Below the pieces are notes generated by a model. The model had not been told where the DNA came from. It worked only from the letters and a program-made list of their open reading frames with translations, and did not search any database. From JAGQTE01 sp964648005 (lineage in GTDB: Bacteria; Actinomycetota; Acidimicrobiia; Acidimicrobiales; Acidimicrobilacustridaceae): 9,218 bases of DNA. The stretch is from the NCBI GenBank assembly GCA_964648005.1, contig CAZYKR010000177.1:1-9218 (forward strand), in the 5' to 3' direction. Each line of letters opens with the position of its first letter. Within the stretch, counting starts at the first letter, position 1. Shown here piece after piece: positions 6,966-9,218 of this stretch. A program made the position numbers and the translations under genes.

Positions 6966-7800
6966 CCGGCCGCGCCACACCGAAGTCCCCGACCACGACG
7001 ATCTGCCGCCGTTGGTCGACTGGAGCAAGCCCGCTGAACGGGCCGCCACAGCGGACGCCCGAACCGGACTCACCGAGCGGCCGGACACGCTCGACGGGAT
7101 CCCCATCTACGACCGCCGGGTTGGGGACAGCGCGGCCGGCGATGCACCGCTCCTGCGACTCGACGAGGTCGCGCGGGAGGGCCACCTCGACCAACCGAAC
7201 CGCTCCGACGACGTGGCCGATCGCTACCCGACCCGGTTCGTCGACGCCCGCCCCGGCGATGACGCCGCCCTGCGCGCCGCCTTCGCCGACAACGCCGACC
7301 CCAGTCATTGGGCACCGCTCATCAACCCCCGGCGCCGCGAATCTGCCTTCGACCTCCGGCCTGAGGTCGAATACCACACCAACTGCTGTGAAGCCGCGCG
7401 ACGCGTCCAGCAGACCCTCTGGGGTGAACCCCGTACCGCCCACGGCTTGCGCCGCGACGGCCTGCCCCTCGCCGAGACCATGGACCGCAGCACCGGCGAA
7501 CATCCCGCCTACACCGAACGATGGGCCGGCAAGCCCGCCGAGACGACCAGCACCGATGACCTCGCTCGGCGCCTCTCGGACCCAGCCGGACTCGAGACCT
7601 CCGCCATCGTGTTCGGGTTCCGCGCCAACGGACCCGGCCACGCCTTCAACGCCAGGCGCCGGGCCGATGGCACGGTCGAACACATCGACGGCCAGACCGG
7701 CACCGTCGGCGACTGGCCACCCACCGGGATCGACCAGTACGAACACCTCACCGCCATCTTCTTCACCCCAGACGACTACCCCCACCGGAGCCGACGATGA
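6955..7800 (+). CDS. Papain-fold toxin-like protein (glutamine deamidase, Tox-PL type)
   Basis: A 281-aa protein from ATG 6955, inside the end of the ATPase gene. Residues 1-125 are acidic, Asp/Pro-rich and low in recognisable structure. From about 125 the sequence follows the papain-fold toxin / glutamine-deamidase pattern known from polymorphic toxins: an INP motif (129-131 region), N143-C144-C145 as the nucleophile segment, G-H229-AFNA, and H-I-D245-G-Q247-TG. C144, H229 and D245 would be the triad, with Q247 in the conserved D-x-Q-TG end. Family members hydrolyse side-chain amides or peptide-type bonds in target proteins. There is no signal peptide or membrane segment, so delivery would need a machine or the protein acts inside the cell. 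Coupling to the ATPase upstream and an overlapping small ORF downstream supports an effector-immunity arrangement, but that is inference. A non-toxin processing or housekeeping deamidase is possible. Confidence 0.8.
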   Translation: MVADRPRHTEVPDHDDLPPLVDWSKPAERAATADARTGLTERPDTLDGIPIYDRRVGDSAAGDAPLLRLDEVAREGHLDQPNRSDDVADRYPTRFVDARPGDDAALRAAFADNADPSHWAPLINPRRRESAFDLRPEVEYHTNCCEAARRVQQTLWGEPRTAHGLRRDGLPLAETMDRSTGEHPAYTERWAGKPAETTSTDDLARRLSDPAGLETSAIVFGFRANGPGHAFNARRRADGTVEHIDGQTGTVGDWPPTGIDQYEHLTAIFFTPDDYPHRSRR

Positions 7801-8054
7801 CCCTCCTCCCGGACGCCGCACACCTAGCCGCCACCCTTTTCGCCTACGCGCTCGACCTCGAAGCCGTCCCAAATGTCACCGCCACGCCCATCGACGGCGG
7901 CTGGCGGTTCGCGCCGCTCCTGGTCTCTGGAGCGGCTCACCTCGGAGGCATCGAAGTAGCAGTGCGCGCCCATGACCTCGCGCACGCCTGGATCTCGAGC
8001 GGCACCACCGACGACGACGCCGCCGCCCTTCTCGCCAACGCCCCGCCCCGCTGA
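7797..8054 (+). CDS. Small protein, candidate immunity or accessory factor of the papain-fold protein
   Basis: An 85-aa acidic soluble protein whose ATG overlaps the preceding stop (ATGA at 7797-7800), with GGAG six bases upstream. It starts with a hydrophobic amphipathic helix (residues 5-20), continues with a strand-like stretch (VTATPIDGGWRFAPLLVSG), then IEVAVRAHDLAHAWISSG, and ends in a short acidic helix. There are no Cys residues and no catalytic motif. I do not recognise the family. Its size, solubility and strict coupling to a toxin-like gene are typical of immunity proteins in polymorphic-toxin loci, which is the only reason for that suggestion. It could equally be an adaptor for the ATPase system. 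Confidence 0.7.
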   Translation: MTLLPDAAHLAATLFAYALDLEAVPNVTATPIDGGWRFAPLLVSGAAHLGGIEVAVRAHDLAHAWISSGTTDDDAAALLANAPPR

Positions 8055-8163
8055 CGCGTCCAGCGCCGATGTCCGTCCTCGGCGCAGGCTCCCTCGGGTG
8101 ATCCGGACAGTCGAACCCGACGCCGAACACGGCATCCGCTCACCGCACCCTGGAGGAAGCGTC
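8055..8163 (+). other. 109-base spacer between the toxin-like pair and the GF-rich gene
   Basis: This is the largest clean gap in the second half of the window before 8950. I see no convincing hairpin plus T-run and no standard promoter boxes. An in-frame GTG at 8098 could extend the next protein by 22 residues but lacks a ribosome binding site. Transcription may simply read through. Confidence 0.35.
8152..8157 (+). promoter_or_regulatory. Ribosome binding site GGAGGA
   Basis: GGAGGA, six bases before the ATG at 8164, is among the strongest sites in the window. It decides the start against the longer open frame that overlaps the 85-aa gene. Confidence 0.7.
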
Positions 8164-8949
8164 ATGACTGCTCCCAACCTCGACGAGATCGCCGCCGCAC
8201 AACGGGCGCAGAACCAGACCGCTGGTGCCGGCGGCGGGTGGGGCGCCGCGCCCAACCCTGCGACAGCGACTCCCGGCGGGTTCGGCGCAGCCGGCGGGTT
8301 CGGCAACCCCGGCGGGTTCGGCAACGCCGGTGGCTTCGGCAACCCCGGTGGCTTCGGCAACCCTGGCTTCGGTGCGGCGCCGCCGCCTACGCCGCCCATG
8401 CCGGCCGCGACGATGCCACCGCGCAGCCGAGGCACCATCCTCGGGTGGGCAGCGGGCCTCCTCGCCCTCGCGGCCGGCCTGTTCTGGCTCGGGACCCGAG
8501 GGGACACCGATTCCGAGGCGGCCGAGCGATCCATGCCTTCGAAGCCCGGCACCGCGGCCGCCGCTTCGATCGCGGGTCCGGCCCTGGCCACCCCGTGGAT
8601 CCCGATCGGAGGCCGTTGCCCCGATCCGGTCACCCAGGCCGCTGGCGTTCCGTCGCTCCTGGAACACCGCTACCTCTCGACGACCAAGCACGCCCTCGTG
8701 TGCACCACCGGCGACGGCACCTACTGGATGTACCTCGAAGATCGCACCAACACCGCCGACCACGCCGTGATCGCCGCGATGCCTTCCGGCGGGGGCTACA
8801 CCGCCTCCGACGCCGTCACCCGCATCGACGTCTCGTACGACGACGGACTGCGCAAGCAGACCAACGGCGCCATCACCCTCAACGAACCCATCGTCTTGGA
8901 GCGCAGCCCCGGCAGCAACGCCGGAGCCGAGAACGAGCAGATGCGCTGA
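8164..8949 (+). CDS. Bitopic membrane protein with N-terminal GGFGNP repeats
   Basis: A 261-aa protein. Residues 1-20 (LDEIAAAQRAQ) can form a short helix. Residues 21-88 are low-complexity Gly/Phe/Asn/Pro/Ala, including about five tandem GGFGNP-like units at 38-70. After RSR (87-89), residues 91-110 form one transmembrane helix, which puts the repeat side in the cytoplasm. A flexible linker leads to an extracytoplasmic domain at about 143-248 with mixed strand-rich sequence (YWMYLEDR, DHAVIAAMPSGG, RIDVSYDDGLR). Two cysteines, C152 and C180, could pair. I recognise no catalytic motif or named family. Gly/Phe-rich cytoplasmic tails before a single helix are seen in many actinobacterial envelope proteins and often mediate weak multivalent contacts. 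The domain layout (charged or Pro/Gly-rich inside, anchor, Cys-containing outside domain) resembles the SGNH-like protein of this module. Membership is inferred from orientation and proximity. Confidence 0.8.
   Translation: MTAPNLDEIAAAQRAQNQTAGAGGGWGAAPNPATATPGGFGAAGGFGNPGGFGNAGGFGNPGGFGNPGFGAAPPPTPPMPAATMPPRSRGTILGWAAGLLALAAGLFWLGTRGDTDSEAAERSMPSKPGTAAAASIAGPALATPWIPIGGRCPDPVTQAAGVPSLLEHRYLSTTKHALVCTTGDGTYWMYLEDRTNTADHAVIAAMPSGGGYTASDAVTRIDVSYDDGLRKQTNGAITLNEPIVLERSPGSNAGAENEQMR
8275..8373 (+). repeat. 18-bp in-frame tandem repeat encoding GGFGNP/GGFGNA
   Basis: About five imperfect units of 18 bases, consensus GGYGGSTTCGGCAACSCC, the first and last degenerate. Differences are mostly at third codon positions (GGC/GGT, GGG/GGC), apart from Pro/Ala changes, which indicates selection on the protein. 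Copy number could vary between strains by slippage. Confidence 0.75.
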
Positions 8950-8958
8950 ACCACGCTC

Positions 8959-8972
8959 CCCGCTCCGGCGGG
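8959..8972 (+). terminator. Weak hairpin after the GF-rich gene, possible terminator
   Basis: CCCGC-TCCG-GCGGG forms a 5-bp stem with a 4-base loop ten bases after the stop codon. A competing stem CGGCG-GGCT-CGCCG lies at 8966-8979. No T-run follows, so intrinsic termination is doubtful, and short hairpins are common by chance at this GC content. Confidence 0.2.
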
Positions 8973-9020
8973 CTCGCCGCCGTCGAGCAGCCCAGCGGGA
9001 TGGGGCGTTGGCGGGGTCGG

Positions 9021-9026
9021 TAGGGT
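9021..9026 (+). promoter_or_regulatory. Candidate -10 element TAGGGT for a leaderless transcript
   Basis: TAGGGT fits the actinobacterial TANNNT -10 pattern and ends six bases before GTG 9033, the usual geometry for transcripts that begin at the start codon. No ribosome binding site precedes that GTG. No clear -35 box is visible at the expected distance. Confidence 0.35.
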
Positions 9027-9032
9027 TGGTGT

Positions 9033-9185
9033 GTGGGCGGGTCGGTGCCGGTGGTGACGGTCTCGGTGCAGGGGGCGGCCGATGCCGAGGGCTGGGCGGG
9101 GCCGGTGCGGGTGGTGGTGTCGGTGGGTGCGACTGGGGACGGCTCGGTGGCCGGCGAAGCGGAGCTTGAGGATGATGAGAGATAG
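9033..9185 (+). CDS. Possible leaderless 50-aa protein
   Basis: GTG 9033 opens a 50-codon frame ending at TAG 9183-9185. It begins VGGSVPVVTVSVQGAADAEG and ends with an acidic tail, AELEDDER. The alternating Val pattern suggests beta strands. Most codons end in G (GTG, GCG, GGG, TCG), unlike the C-ending preference of the preceding genes, so it may belong to a different transcription unit or have another origin. There is no membrane segment or Cys. The family is not recognised. A chance open frame in GT-rich DNA remains possible. Confidence 0.4.
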   Translation: MGGSVPVVTVSVQGAADAEGWAGPVRVVVSVGATGDGSVAGEAELEDDER

Positions 9186-9218
9186 GAAGAGAGGAACGAG
9201 CACCACCTTGCACTGATC
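9186..9218 (+). other. End of window: tail of a purine-rich tract, no gene start
   Basis: From about 9161 to 9200 the + strand is almost all purine, including AGGAAGAGAGGAA, which could hold a ribosome binding site. The only nearby start, TTG 9208, meets a TGA after one codon, and an ATG at 9175 gives just 13 codons. Any following gene begins beyond the window. Confidence 0.3.

Noticed and set aside
6673..7872. Minus-strand open frame of 399 codons, Gly/Val-rich
   Set aside because: Antisense to the papain-fold gene, whose catalytic motifs and spacing are specific. The minus frame has no recognisable domain.
7121..7975. Alternative + frame of 284 codons over the toxin-like gene
   Set aside because: Pro/Thr/Ser/Arg-rich shadow; codon third-base preference and motifs support the 6955-7800 frame.
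8090..8163. GTG 8098 as an earlier start of the GF-rich protein
   Set aside because: It has no ribosome binding site, whereas GGAGGA sits six bases before ATG 8164.
8140..9213. Minus-strand open frame of 357 codons, and another at 8796-9206 beginning with a hydrophobic run
   Set aside because: Low-complexity His/Pro/Arg sequence antisense to the GF-rich gene. The hydrophobic start has no ribosome binding site upstream, and the rest is not protein-like.

Overview
The window is very GC-rich and all convincing genes lie on the + strand. Codons end overwhelmingly in G or C, GTG starts are common, and one gene looks leaderless. This suggests an actinobacterial chromosome or large mobile element; Acidimicrobiia-like lineages would fit, but nothing here fixes the taxon. 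I see no tRNA, rRNA, CRISPR array, transposase, integrase or replication gene.

Layout. Bases 1-244 hold the probable tail of an upstream gene and a spacer. A run of membrane-linked genes follows. 245-748 is a small multi-helix membrane protein. 745-1141 is a bitopic membrane protein that seems to be read in three successive frames. 1218-2282 is an anchored protein with a degenerate SGNH-hydrolase fold. 2322-3215 is an unrecognised protein with a hydrophobic tail. 3286-4074 is a zinc-ribbon membrane protein. 4080-6965 encodes a large FtsK/HerA-superfamily ATPase, the clearest family assignment here. Its last codons overlap the start of a papain-fold (glutamine-deamidase type) toxin-like protein at 6955-7800, whose stop overlaps an 85-aa ORF at 7797-8054 that could be its immunity partner. 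8164-8949 is a bitopic protein with a GGFGNP repeat. A possible leaderless 50-aa gene (9033-9185) follows in a stretch of different codon use.

Working model (inference): the genes form one operon-like module. A cytoplasmic HerA/VirB4-type motor would work with several small membrane proteins carrying extracytoplasmic domains, with a papain-fold effector and putative immunity gene translationally coupled behind the motor. Similar parts occur in conjugation, DNA-translocation and polymorphic-toxin systems, but I cannot match this combination to a named system. The main oddities are the SGNH domain that has lost all its catalytic residues, the direct motor-toxin gene overlap, and the double frame change at 745-1141.
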